A stretch of DNA of 64,000 nucleotides from Coptis chinensis. Taxonomy: Eukaryota > Streptophyta > Magnoliopsida > Ranunculales > Ranunculaceae. Shown one piece after another: positions 32,598 through 42,729 of this stretch. Position 1 is the stretch's first letter. Each line of letters begins with the position of its first letter. The notes beneath the pieces were generated by a model, which saw nothing but the letters and a program-made list of their open reading frames with translations, ran no database searches and was not told the origin of the DNA. The stretch spans positions 35,394,001 through 35,458,000 of the forward strand of contig CM027380.1 in assembly GCA_015680905.1 (NCBI GenBank), read 5' to 3'. Position numbers and translations under genes: made by a program.

Positions 32598-33671
32598 TTA
32601 AAGTCCAAAGACCGAACAACTTTCCTCATGCAGTACTCTTCGTCGGTCATATATGCTACACTCCAACAAGTCCTTTGCTATTATTTTCCTGATATACGTT
32701 CGCCTGTTTGATTGAAAGACGAGTGGCAAATTTCTGAGTAGGCAATCAGCAAAGGCAAGTGTGTATGCACCACAGCTGGTGTCGTCGTCCTGTTTGGCAT
32801 ATTCGGCAAACTCCAAATTCCACTGGCGACCTAGTTTTGCCATGTCTATACACTCACTATCTGAGCTCAGAAGTGCGTAAGGGAGCACCATCAACAACTT
32901 TGTCAAACGTGGTGCGGGGTTCATAGCCTAGACGACACCATCTTTCGGCTTTTCCAACGAGTTGTAGATTTGAACAGTCAACATGACAAAGTTAACGATG
33001 ATGAGGATCCAATGCACTCCTTCAACATTGACCGTCATCATCAACCCACGACAGTTTCTCAAGTCTAGCCTCGAACTATCACACTGAACCAGTTCGATGA
33101 TACGGGTCTTTAAATTACCTACAATTTGTAGTCTTGTTGCACAAAGTTTATCTTCTACGGGAATTTGCTGGTCTTCAAAAATTGTGGCCAATCCATTGTA
33201 CAAATCACACAAATAATGTTGTTATTACAATAATAAAATAAAATAAAATAAATCATTATACTGAATAAAATAAGGAAAGAATAAATCATTATAGAGTTTC
33301 ATAGAATAAAAGACACGAAACGTGTGTGAAATTACCGAGAACCACGACTCTGCAACTATGATGTACAAATTCTCTATTCCACAGGACTGTGCTACGGAAG
33401 TGTACCACCGGCCTAGTATGCACATGTACGAGTCCAGTACCTTGAACCCAAAAACAATAATAATAATCAACATCAAGTATATTAAGAAGAAGTACTTTAA
33501 TAGACAGAGACATACCACATCATTAAGCCATCCTCCCCCGAATAGTCCATAGAAGCTGTTGATGTCAATTTGAAACCCACTCCCATACCGTCTAACAATG
33601 TCAAAGTGACTGGTTTCATCATTGTCATGCTTATTCCAGTAATACGGCACTTGTACATTCGAGGTATACAA
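32598..33671 (-). pseudogene. Ulp1-like cysteine protease domain, spliced
   Basis: Three coding blocks in order. Block 1 ends GLFGGGWLNDV at 33,516. A 75-bp phase-0 GT-AG intron (33,441-33,515) leads to block 2 (33,336-33,440), giving WLNDVVLDSYMCILG, the Ulp1/SENP entry motif. Block 3 (about 32,928-33,212) has the catalytic His in VEGVHWILIIVN and a YNS where the family has YDS. The next frame (32,598-32,924) has WNLEFAEYAKQDDDTSCGAY, the Gln and catalytic Cys. Ulp1-type enzymes cleave SUMO-like conjugates; in transposons the role is unknown. The Asp-to-Asn change and a stop between the last two blocks suggest decay. Boundaries of block 3 are uncertain. Confidence 0.7.
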
Positions 33672-33698
33672 TTCCGTCAGGTCATCTCCAACACTTTT

Positions 33699-35830
33699 TC
33701 AACTAGCAACACCAGGAGCTCTTTTTAGCAATCCCACTCCCTGATTGAAAATACCAAGAATCAGATCTTGGCAAAAGTCAGCCACTTCAACCTCGAGTTC
33801 ACTCCATATATATTGAGTAAATATTCGTTGTTGCGATCCCTGTGCCATATCTTCTTGCATCACATAAGTAGCCACTGAATATTCTCCCTCTCCTTCATCA
33901 ACAATCAGGAGGCAACCTTCCACCCCATTCTTAGAAAGTCCATCACCACGATCATCCATAATGGATGTCTCACAAGTATTATGTGTCAGAACGGAATGAA
34001 GTCAGAAGGCATCTATGATGTCACACAGTAGGAACATAATGTCCCACTAAAATAAAAACCTTTCAATCCATATTTAGAAGATAACTTAAGAGTAATTTGG
34101 GAGGTAATTAAAATAAAATAATGTACTTTGATTGCATTTTCCCCTTCTACAGGAGCAGTTGGTGCAATATGAATTTCTGCAATAGCGCTCCCACAAACAG
34201 ATTTTTTATCTGAAATAACACCTTCTACCACATCAGTGCCACCACCCTGAACACTCACAGCAGGCATAGGGCATATTTCTTCGGCTTGCATCCCCAATTC
34301 CTTGAAAATAGTAGCCTAAAAAAACATAATAATAACCTATAGACACGATAATATTTTAAAAAAGTAATTAATAATGAAGCACAAGCATCGGTATTCCCAT
34401 ATCAAATGGAAAATAATCAGTGTCTTGTTCATTAGGATCAAGTTCTAGTTCCCCATCTTCTAAGTTGTCCTCACAGTTTGGAAATAATTCTACTTCACCA
34501 TCACTAGGAGTCACATAGACAACCTGCATTAAACTAGATCAAAGCTCAGAAAGTAGCTATGATGTCTAAAAAAAGCCACATAATGTCCCACTTATTTATA
34601 AAACATTTAATCCCCACTAAGAAGATAAATAAGTGATAGGGACACATTTAAATTTCAATTACCTTAGACGCACTTACGACATCCACAGCTAAAATTCGTG
34701 CAATTTCATTACATAAATTTTCCTCTTGATGAGCCTGTTCCCCATCGATACCCGCCGTCTCAATCTAAAAAAACATCTTCTCATTACCCACTGCCTCTAT
34801 TTGCAATTGTTGATTCCTTGACACATACGATTGGTAGACTTCCATGTCACTCCTGCTCCCCCTCAGGTGTTCACCTGCCCTAACAGCCGACTTAGGTTGA
34901 CTCTGCTTAGTATAACACTTGTTAAATTATTTGATATGCCGAAACATCATTTGGCAAGTCTTCTCCTCCCCTATCAATAACATCAGGCTGACTCCTAGGC
35001 AATTGCACGCTTAGATGCTTGTCGAACAACCCATCTATTTGTTTAGGGGGAATAGGGTTAATATATTATGCAGTCTCCACAAAAAATAGGTGGGGCTCAA
35101 TAACACTGGGGTTGTAAGTCTTTTGAAGGACCTGCATAACACAACACGAGAGGGAGAGGGAGATAAAGTTGCGAATTTGTATCCTTACAATTTTACAATA
35201 ACTGTTGCCGTAACAAATGAAAAAAAATATATACCAGTTCAGTAGGTACTTGGTTGTCAGTGCTATGACTTGCTTCAGACTCCTAAGAAATGTCATACAA
35301 ATCCTGATTTAGATCAAACCCACAAAGTGAGGAGGATATTTTTTCATATTCAACCACCGAGGCATCTAAGGTCGATGCAAATAAACCCAAAACACGATCT
35401 CCTTTTTTCATTGCAGCCACTAGGACTCAACTCACCACACGTTCTAACGATGACATTCTCTTGTTTGCAGCAGCGTCCTCCTTTAATTGTTGATTGTTGA
35501 TCAATCTTGCCAGGTTAAGCGGACCTTCTACGTATTCAATATGGTATTGTTCATCTTCCTCCATGACTGATAAATGCACTGCTTCATTCCCCCTAACATG
35601 CTGGGTAATAACTCCAGTTTCTCCAGCTTGGGATTTAGTGCTACGTTTGTGTTTGGGGTACTTAGAAAGAGGCAAGCTGTCGGACACGGTATAGTTTGAC
35701 TAATCCTGGAGTTTTTCAGACACAACTTTTCTCTTCCTCCCATAAGTTGAAGGGAGCGTAGCACTTACTCCAAGGGGGGCCGACGATCCTGTTGCCCTTC
35801 TAACGACTCCGGTACCAGGCACCGTCTGTA
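33699..35830 (-). pseudogene. Upstream exons of the Ulp1-transposon gene (linker region)
   Basis: Minus-strand open pieces without a recognised domain: 35,427-35,687 (KYPKHKRSTKSQAGETGVIT..., basic), 34,013-34,297 (ICPMPAVSVQGGGTDVVEG...), and 33,699-33,959 (YIWSELEVEVADFCQDLILG...LLKRAPG), the last just before the protease blocks. Intervening AT-rich sequence carries the 110-bp repeats, which fits introns. The pieces at 34,100-34,500 have homologues in copy 1 at 30,150-30,490. They probably form the variable linker between the DUF1985-like domain and the protease. Confidence 0.45.
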
Positions 35831-35872
35831 CTTCTCGGGTTATGGTAGTAGGATTATTTCATGGATGGGTAC

Positions 35873-37258
35873 TGATAATAGCCCAAAACTATAGTTTTAA
35901 CCCTGTAACAATCATACTTTTAGACCAATTATGTGAGTAATAATTAAGAGTTAATACTGATTACGTGTTTTTATGCATTTCAGGCTTCAAAGTCCATTAT
36001 GTGCATAAATGTGCCACTTTAGTGAGGTAAAGGAGCAAATGTCGGTTGCTAAGGAGTTCTGTGATTAAAGGCCAAGGTTCAAGAAGACAAAGCCTTTCTA
36101 AAGCCCGGTCAAAAGCTGAAAAGTCGACGCGGGCAGAAACAGCACTCAAAGTCAGCAGAACTTCCAAAGGCCGTATCTTTGGACTCAGACCTCGGAATTG
36201 GGCCTACCTTAACTCAAAACGACCGGCTCGGAAAGAGCTTTCCAATGATTTAAGACTTGACATAATCAGAAGAGCAAAAGTGGACGAAAAGTTTGTTGAA
36301 GCCAACTGCAGCTGAAGAGGCCTTTTTGGACTGAAAGAATTGGGTTTTGGGCCTGATTCTCTAGCCCAAAACATAGATCCAAGCCCATGCACGATTTTTG
36401 GATCTGAACATATAAAAACCAAAGCTTAGCTCTTTGTTAATGGTAGCTAGTTAGACCTAAAACTATAGATAATTCTAGATCTAGTTTCATTAATTAAATT
36501 AAGTTTAGTTTAAATTAAATTCTTGTTTTAGATTAAACTCTTAGAATCATTGTTCTTCATTAGTTTGATAAATAAAATAGTTAGTTTGTCAATTTCAATT
36601 TTTGTCATTTACAATTGTTTAGATCTAAATTCCTTTAGTACTTGTTATTCATTTCCTAGTTATTACCTAAGATTTCAATTATTGTTTAGATAAATTGCAT
36701 AAAGATAGAATTTTTATATGATGTCTAGTTTTAAATTAATGGGAAATGATAGTAGTATGAATCAAGGCTAAACCTCCATTAGAGGGGTTGAAGAAGCCTT
36801 GATGACGCTTGATCCTTGTTAAACTTAGAAATCGTCGTGATAATTAGGGATTAGAATTACTATTTTGATATGCTAAGCATTCAATTTGGATCACGATGAG
36901 TCTTTGTTAGTAGGATTAAGTCGACTTAAGGTGGATTCAATTTCCTTTAATTCTTTATCTAGATTCAACCCCCCTTAGCATTCTATCATTTCGTTATTCG
37001 TAACTTGTTAATTGAATTCACCTCGTAGTATAGAATTCCCCTCGTAAATCTCTCATTAGAATTAAGACCAATTAATTAGACTAGAAAACATTCCATGCTA
37101 GAGAACTAGGAGTGGAATAAATTTGTTACTCCACTCTATTTCAATAGAATTGAGAGTAGATACTTTGATAATTATAAGCTTGTAATAAGTTTTAGTTTAC
37201 TTGCGTTTTGAGTTTCATCGTTCATTTCGTAGGTAAACTATCATTATTTCTTTTATCA
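35873..37258 (+). repeat. Element E 5' LTR (1,386 bp)
   Basis: TGATAATAGCCCAAAACTAT...CTTTTATCA, with a TATA-like ATATAAAAACCAAAGCTTAG near 36,411. Confidence 0.85.
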
Positions 37259-37260
37259 AA

Positions 37261-37280
37261 TGGTGCCGCTGCCATCTTAG
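37261..37280 (+). promoter_or_regulatory. Element E primer-binding site
   Basis: TGGTGCCGCTGCCATCTTAG, two bases after the LTR. Confidence 0.85.
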
Positions 37281-37839
37281 TTTCACTTTAGCATTGTTTT
37301 CATAGCATAATTAGTCATTTTTAAGTCCCATTAAACCCACCCACCCTTGTTTGATTCATACTGTGGTTGTCCGCTTCAAAGATTGAAAACTTCCGAAAAT
37401 ATTTGCCGCAGAGCGCACCAGCCCCCAAAAAGGCCCTGCTCAAGTTCTTGGAAGCCGAAGGCGACTCACGCCTAAACGAAGCAACCAGCTAAAACACTGT
37501 AACTTGAAGTTACACCGAGCACCCCACGCCCGCTCAGTGAGCCCGCCAGCTGAATTTTTGCGGATTTCCACAGTTTGATTCGAACCTCGATTTTTCAAGT
37601 TTTTCAGTGTTCTAACTTGTTATATACACTGAACACGCGTAAACAAGACACTATTCATAAGCGAAGCAAGGACACTATTCTTCTCTGAATGCGCTTCTAG
37701 TACAACACTTTGCCCCCAATTAACTGGGTGATAGATATATCTCTTTTTGCGTACCGAACGCCTTTATTTCCGCACTTGTTGACTCCTTTGCATTGTATTG
37801 TAGCTTGCCTGACCTAACCCTTTATTCAACGCTCCCCCC

Positions 37840-38490
37840 TAGGCGTTAGAGCAGCTGAGTGTACCTAGTCCACTCAGAGTGCCCCCAAATTGACCTTGGA
37901 GATGTTGAGGGCCGCTGAGTATGCCCGGGCCACTCAGCGTGCCCCCAAGGTGATCGTGGAGATGTTGGGGGCCGCTGAGTAGGCCCGGGCCACTCAGCGT
38001 GCCCCTAAGTTGACTACGGAGATGTGGAGGGCCGCTGAGTATGCCCGGGCCACTCAGCGTGCCCCCCACTTGACTTTGGGGATGTTGAGGGCCGCTGAGT
38101 ATGCCCGGGCCACTCAGCGTGCCCCCAAGTTGACTTTGGAGAGGTTGAGGGCCGCTGAGTATGCTCGGGCCACTTAGCGTGCCCCCAAGTTAACTTTGGA
38201 GAGGTTGAGGGTCGGTGAGTATACCCGGGCCACTCAGCGTGCCCCCAAGTTGACTTTGGAGATGTTGAGACCCGCTGAGTATTCCCGGGTCACTCAGCGT
38301 GCCCCCAAGTTAACTTTGGAGATGTTGATGGCCACTGAGTACGCCCGGGCAACTCAGCGTGCCCCCAAGTTGACTTTGGGGATGTTGAGGGCCACTGAGT
38401 ATGCCCGGGCCACTCAGCGTGCCCCCAAGTTGACCGTGGAGAGGTTGAGGGCCACTGAGCATGCCCAGGCCACTCAGTGGGCCATCAGTT
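37840..38490. repeat. 60-bp tandem array, about eleven units, no length variation
   Basis: Consensus: GGCCGCTGAGTATGCCCGGG, CCACTCAGCGTGCCCCCAAG, TTGACTTTGGAGATGTTGAG. The period is exactly 60 throughout. Each unit contains the near-palindrome GCTGAGT-aGGCCCGGGCC-ACTCAGC. Because 60 is divisible by three, long frames stay open on both strands (a 20-residue peptide repeat), which is a by-product of the array. It stands downstream of the integrase of element F, where Tat-lineage elements are known to carry tandem repeats. Confidence 0.95.
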
Positions 38491-38866
38491 TGCTTTTAAC
38501 TTGGAACCCCCTATCCGCTGCTTTTGGCCTAAATCATGAACAAATTGACATACATTAGATGAATGAAGATTGCTACTGCTTTCATTGACATATTAGCTAA
38601 TTCAAAATATCATTACAAAGCGCGCATGAAGCAAATACACTTTTCTTTAACTTGAACAAGACAAAGAAAAACTAATGACAAAATCACTCATGGAATTTCT
38701 TCAACATCCGGATATTTCACGGCCGCTTGATGTCCTCCCCTAGTGCTGTCTTTAGTCTGTAGGTTCTAGACGTCCCAGCCTCCACCACAATATAAAGTCC
38801 TTCCCAGTTGGGACCCAGCTTCCCGTCTATCTCCTCCTTGGTGGATGGGGTCACCCTCCGAAGCAC

Positions 38867-39913
38867 TCAGTCACCAACCATGAACCTTTGTGGTTTCACA
38901 CGTTTGTTATACTGTCTCTGCAGCCTCCTGTGGTACTCTTCCAGTCTGATGCGAGCGGTGTCTCTTCTCTCCTCTGTGAGGTTCAGCTCTTCGGCCAATA
39001 ATTTCTCATTAACCCCCGTCTCCACTGCCTTGGTCCTAGTCATTGGAGCCATCATTTCCACCGGGATCACTGCCTCCACTCCATAGGCCATCGCGAATGG
39101 GGATTCTCCTATAGATGTTCGTGGTGTAGTGTGATACGCCCACAGTACATGGTTCAACTCATCTGCCCAGCACCCTTTGCACTCCTCCAGCTTTTTCTTT
39201 AAATTATCCATGATTACTTTGTTGGAGGACTCTGCCTGACCATTCCCCTCTGGGTTATATGGGACAGAAAAACCTTGCTTCACTTTGAAGGCTTGGAGGA
39301 AGGCTCTCACCTTTCCCCCCATGAACTGAGTTCCGTTGTCCACGATGATGGTATGCGGGAACCCAAATTTGCATATTATATTCTCACACAAGAATTTTCT
39401 CATCTGTTCCTCTTTCACCTGCTGTAGAGCCACCCCCTCAACCCATTTTGTAAAGTAATCGGTTGCGGCTAGTAGAAATCTCCTTTTCCCGCTGGCCATA
39501 GGCAAAGGTCCAACGACATCCAGTGCCCACATAGCAAACGACCATGGGCTGAGAACTTTGTGCAGCGGTTCTACAGTAGCGTGTATCAGCGGCGCAAAGA
39601 TCTGGCATTTCTGGCATCTCTTGGCATACTCAGTAGCGTCCCTCTTCATGTGAGGCCAAAAGTACCCCTGTGATAGCAGCCGATGAGTAGTTGTCCTTCC
39701 TGCCGAGTGGCTCCCACAATCTCCTTCATGAACCTCACCTAATACCTCTTGCACTTTCTGCGGTCCCAAGCATTTCAGGAGTGGTCCACTAACACTCCAC
39801 CGATATAATTCACCATCTAGCAGAATGTATCTCTGCGACCTCTGTTCCATTTTCCTTCTTTCCCCCTTGTCCTCTATTTCTATCCCCGTGAGATAATTTT
39901 TGATGGACTCCAC
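38867..39913 (-). CDS. Element F integrase region (348 codons open)
   Basis: Minus-strand integrase of the Ty3 type. A zinc-binding HHCC region (about residues 58-97: H...H, then CQKCQ), the catalytic core with ALDVVGPLP, IIVDNGTQF and NGQAESSNKVI (the D, D and E positions), and a C-terminal part with YHTTPRTSIGESPFAMAYG. The chromosome-insertion enzyme acts on LTR ends. Sequence style (KRRFLLAATDYFTKWVE, EAVIPVE) is characteristic of the Tat lineage. It stays open to QRFMVGD and homology continues to about 38,700. Part of a fossil element. Confidence 0.9.
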   Translation of the reverse strand: MESIKNYLTGIEIEDKGERRKMEQRSQRYILLDGELYRWSVSGPLLKCLGPQKVQEVLGEVHEGDCGSHSAGRTTTHRLLSQGYFWPHMKRDATEYAKRCQKCQIFAPLIHATVEPLHKVLSPWSFAMWALDVVGPLPMASGKRRFLLAATDYFTKWVEGVALQQVKEEQMRKFLCENIICKFGFPHTIIVDNGTQFMGGKVRAFLQAFKVKQGFSVPYNPEGNGQAESSNKVIMDNLKKKLEECKGCWADELNHVLWAYHTTPRTSIGESPFAMAYGVEAVIPVEMMAPMTRTKAVETGVNEKLLAEELNLTEERRDTARIRLEEYHRRLQRQYNKRVKPQRFMVGD

Positions 39914-40239
39914 CTATCCAGGCTCTTGCTCAGTGGCTGACCACACCCATTTGTTCTCTGTAGTGCTTGGTTTGCTTAGCACCCGGACTTCAATGGATCT
40001 ACCCTCTGTTCTTGGTAGCACCGCGGCAAGATATGCCAAGGCATCAGCATGCCTGTTCTCTCCCCGACTCAGATGAATGAAACTAATTTTCTCAAAGTTT
40101 CCAGCCCTTCGTTGCAGCACCTCTAAGTACTTAGCCATTCAAGGACATTGAGCCGCGACCCCCCATTGACTTGACTTACCACCAAGTTCGAATCAGAATA
40201 TACTCTCAGCTCCCGCACACCCAGGTCTCTGGCCAAGTC

Positions 40240-40725
40240 CTACCCTACGATCACTGCCTCATATTCTGACTCATTATTTGAAGCAGCGAACCCCAACTTC
40301 ATTGACAGCTCCAGGTGAGTATTATCGGGGGTGACCAGCACCACCCCAATCCCATTACCAGTAGCAGACCCATTTGTGAAGACCCTCCATCCGTTTTGCA
40401 TGCCCCACGGGTCCAGGGGGTCTTGGTTCGGGTTCGCCTCCTGTTCCATGACCATCTCCTCCCCCCATGTGGGGTCCTTGACCAGAAACTCCACAATTGC
40501 CTGGCCCTTCTCCGCGGTTCTGATTTGGTACTTAATGTCATACGAGCTCAGCAACACAGCCCATTTCAACATTCTCCCTGACTTCTCTTCCTTTAATGCC
40601 TGTTTGAGTGGCAATTTGGTCACCACTACCACTGAATGAGAGTCAAAATAGGGTTTCAGCTTGAGTGCCGAGAAGACCAGAGCCAAGGCATACTTCTCAG
40701 TCTTACTTCTCAAAATACTTCTCAA
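40240..40725 (-). CDS. Element F RNase H region (161 codons open)
   Basis: Contains the tether/RNase H segments ALALVFSALKLKPYFDSHSV, VVVTKLPLKQAL, GRMLKWAVLLSSYDIKYQIR, then the second RNase H domain typical of Tat elements: WRVFTNGSATGNGIGVVLVT and AASNNESEYEAVI. RNase H removes the RNA template strand during reverse transcription. The second, archaeal-like RNase H is a known hallmark of the Tat lineage. Homology continues downstream at 39,914-40,138 (RRAGNFEKISFIHLSRGENR). Confidence 0.85.
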   Translation of the reverse strand: MRSILRSKTEKYALALVFSALKLKPYFDSHSVVVVTKLPLKQALKEEKSGRMLKWAVLLSSYDIKYQIRTAEKGQAIVEFLVKDPTWGEEMVMEQEANPNQDPLDPWGMQNGWRVFTNGSATGNGIGVVLVTPDNTHLELSMKLGFAASNNESEYEAVIVG

Positions 40726-41049
40726 AGTACACCGGTCTTTCTACCTTGTTTACTATCCTGATCAACACTGAACTGACTGTGCCCTCTGACACCCCCAAGA
40801 ATAAGTACAACTTCTCCCCCTGCCCTGGCCGTAACAGGATCGGGGCCCTGCCTAAGTATTCTTTCAATTCCTGGAAAGCCTTTTCACATGCCTCGGTCCA
40901 CTAAAAGTCAGTCGTCCTTCTCAATAGCAAGTACAAGGGTCGGCACTTATCTGAGGACATAGAAATGAACCTATTGAGTGTCGCGACCCTACCGGCCAGC
41001 CGTTGAACCTCCTTTATGTTCTGTGGATAGGGCATTTCCAACAATGCCC

Positions 41050-41900
41050 TTATTCTATTCCGCGGTACGTGACTATGTACCCCAGGAATTTCCCAGATGT
41101 CACCCCAAATGTACACTTTTCTGGGTTCAACATCAGTCTGTGCCTTTGTAGTATAGAAAATGTCTCCTTCAGCCCCGCCAAATTCTCGTCTTCAGTCATA
41201 CTCTTCTCCACCATGTCCTCTATATAAATTTCCATGCGTTTTCTGATCTTACTCTTGAACATCTTCTCCCCTACTCTTTGGAATGTTGCCCCCGCATTCT
41301 TCAAACTGAAGGGCATCCTGGTGTAACAGTACGTTCCTCTTTCCACTATGAACGTCGTCTTCTCTTGATCCAGGCAGTGCATCATCACTTGGTTGTAGCC
41401 CATCGACGCGTCCATGAATGAGAAGAACTTATACTCTGCAGTGCGATCCACCAACTCATTTATCCGCGGCATCGGGTAACAATCCTTCAGACATTCCTTG
41501 TTGACGTCCGTGAAATCCACACACATTCTTACTTTCTCATTCTTTTTAGGCACGACTACCACATTCGACAGCCATTCAGTGAACTTGCATTCGTGGATGA
41601 TACCTGCATCCTTAAGCTTCTTTACCTCCTCTCGAACACCTTGTGCATACTATGGTTTCCTACCCCTCATTTTCTGCTAGACTTGGCGGGCCCTTTCCCG
41701 CATATGCAATCTGTGACACGCGAACTCCGGGTCCAAACCCACCAGATCCTTGATCGTCCATGCAAATACATTGCTGTTTTTAGCCAACAAGGCAATCAAT
41801 CTTGCTTTCCAATCCTCCGACAAGCTTGCCCCCACATGCACAAACTTTTCCTCCTCGGACACTCCGATGCCCACAACCTCAATCTCATCCATTGTCTTGC
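41050..41900 (-). CDS. Element F reverse transcriptase region
   Basis: The upstream piece (41,677-41,892) has VFAWTIKDLVGLDPEFACHR, the usual entry to Ty3 RT. The main block (41,050-41,562, 170 codons) has VVVPKKNEKVRMCVDFTDVN, KDCYPMPRINELVD, FFSFMDASMGYNQVMM, TRMPFSLKNAGATFQ and CTFGVTSGKFLGYIV, the fingers-palm order of Ty3 RT. 40,901-41,116 continues with GDIWEIPGVHSHVPRNRIRA and PQNIKEVQRLAGRV. It copies element RNA into DNA. It lies next to element C, which inserted just upstream. Confidence 0.85.
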
Positions 41901-41957
41901 CCCCGACGAGCGGCCTCTTGTCTTCGGCCGCAGTCTGTAATTGCTATGCTAGCTTGT

Positions 41958-42693
41958 TGATAACCCGTAAAAACTCAACTAGATTACTCTAACCTTATTC
42001 TTACGGTATCAATCATTTATTTCCTACTCTCACATATATATCCATGCAATATATAGAGTACATAATTGTTCCACTCTTAACTCTCTAGACTTAAACGAAT
42101 TCAACTAATCAAACACAAAGAACAATGGTGAGAGTAATGTGAGTAGCGTTATGATTTATTTAAACTAAAAATAATTATAAATTAAACTAATTTAACTAAG
42201 CAATTAAAAGGTGAATTTAATGAATTGGAAGAACATAGAGGGGAAAATTCCACCATGCAATTCGATTGGCTATTAGTTAGTCATCGAATCGAATATTGAT
42301 TCCTAATGAATACCAAGTCCTCTCGAATTAAGGTTCCACTAGCCTTCGAAAGGTAGGCCCAATTCCGAGGTCTAAGTCCAAAGATATGGCCTTCGAAAGT
42401 TCTACTCACTTTTGTGCACTGTTTCTGCCCGCGTTGATTTTGACTTTTCAGCTTTGACCGGGCATTAAAAAGGCTTTTTCTCCTTGAATCTTGGTCTTTT
42501 ATCATAGAACTTCTTAGCAACCAACCCTTGCTCCTTTATCTCGCAAAAGGGGTGCATTTCTACACATATTCGACTCCAATACCTGAAATACATAAGAACA
42601 CGATAGCAGTACTAACTCTTACTTATTAATCACATAATTGGTCAAAAGCGATATTGTTAAAGGGGTTAAAACTACAGTTTTGGGCTCTTATCA
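41958..42693 (-). repeat. Element C 3' LTR (736 bp)
   Basis: On plus TGATAACCCGTAAAAACTC...GGGCTCTTATCA, followed by the polypurine tract. Shorter than the 5' partner. Confidence 0.85.
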
Positions 42694-42729
42694 AACTACC
42701 CCCAAATAGCATTTTACTTGTCCTCGAGC
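42694..42729 (-). promoter_or_regulatory. Element C terminal polypurine tract
   Basis: On minus GCTCGAGGACAAG...GCTATTTGGGGGTAGTT, next to the 3' LTR. The internal counterpart is at 44,241-44,280. Confidence 0.8.

Larger units (their letters stand above)
30055..34665 (-). repeat. Dispersed intronic repeat, about 110 bp, four copies
   Basis: Copies near 30,060-30,175, 32,400-32,512, 34,005-34,115 and 34,550-34,665 share 'agcTATGATGTc...cACA(T)AATGTCCCAct...AACcTTTCAATCCA...TTAGAAGATAACTTA'. Each stands between coding pieces. The spacing is irregular, unlike a simple tandem array. Confidence 0.7.
31720..35872 (-). mobile_element. Ulp1-type transposon, copy 2, interrupted by element E
   Basis: A minus-strand multi-exon transposon gene whose upstream part is cut off by element E at 35,873. 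It holds a Ulp1-like cysteine-protease domain (32,598-33,671) and upstream low-complexity exons (33,699-35,830). Four intron positions contain copies of a 110-bp repeat. The combination of Ulp1 and DUF1985-type domains is known from plant MULE (Kaonashi-type) and some CACTA transposons; no transposase core is visible here, so the superfamily is undecided. Confidence 0.6.
35873..37690 (+). mobile_element. Element E: 5' LTR and leader of the Athila-like family (fossil, truncated)
   Basis: A plus-strand LTR, primer site and leader like those of A-D. Similarity to the other leaders ends near 37,690, just after 'CATAAGCGAAGCAAGGAC', where unrelated sequence of the element F region begins. The left flank is GGTAC; no partner LTR is in the window. 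It inserted into the Ulp1 transposon and was later cut or interrupted. Confidence 0.75.

Noticed and set aside
37840-38490. Repeat array resembling CRISPR
   Set aside because: Units are directly adjacent with no unique spacers, and the context is a plant retroelement.
38196-38558. 120-residue protein made of 20-residue repeats
   Set aside because: It is the translation of the 60-bp tandem array; because the period is divisible by three, frames stay open on both strands (also at 37,839-38,069 minus).
38808-39086. 92-codon plus-strand frame over the integrase
   Set aside because: Antisense of the integrase reading frame; no domain.
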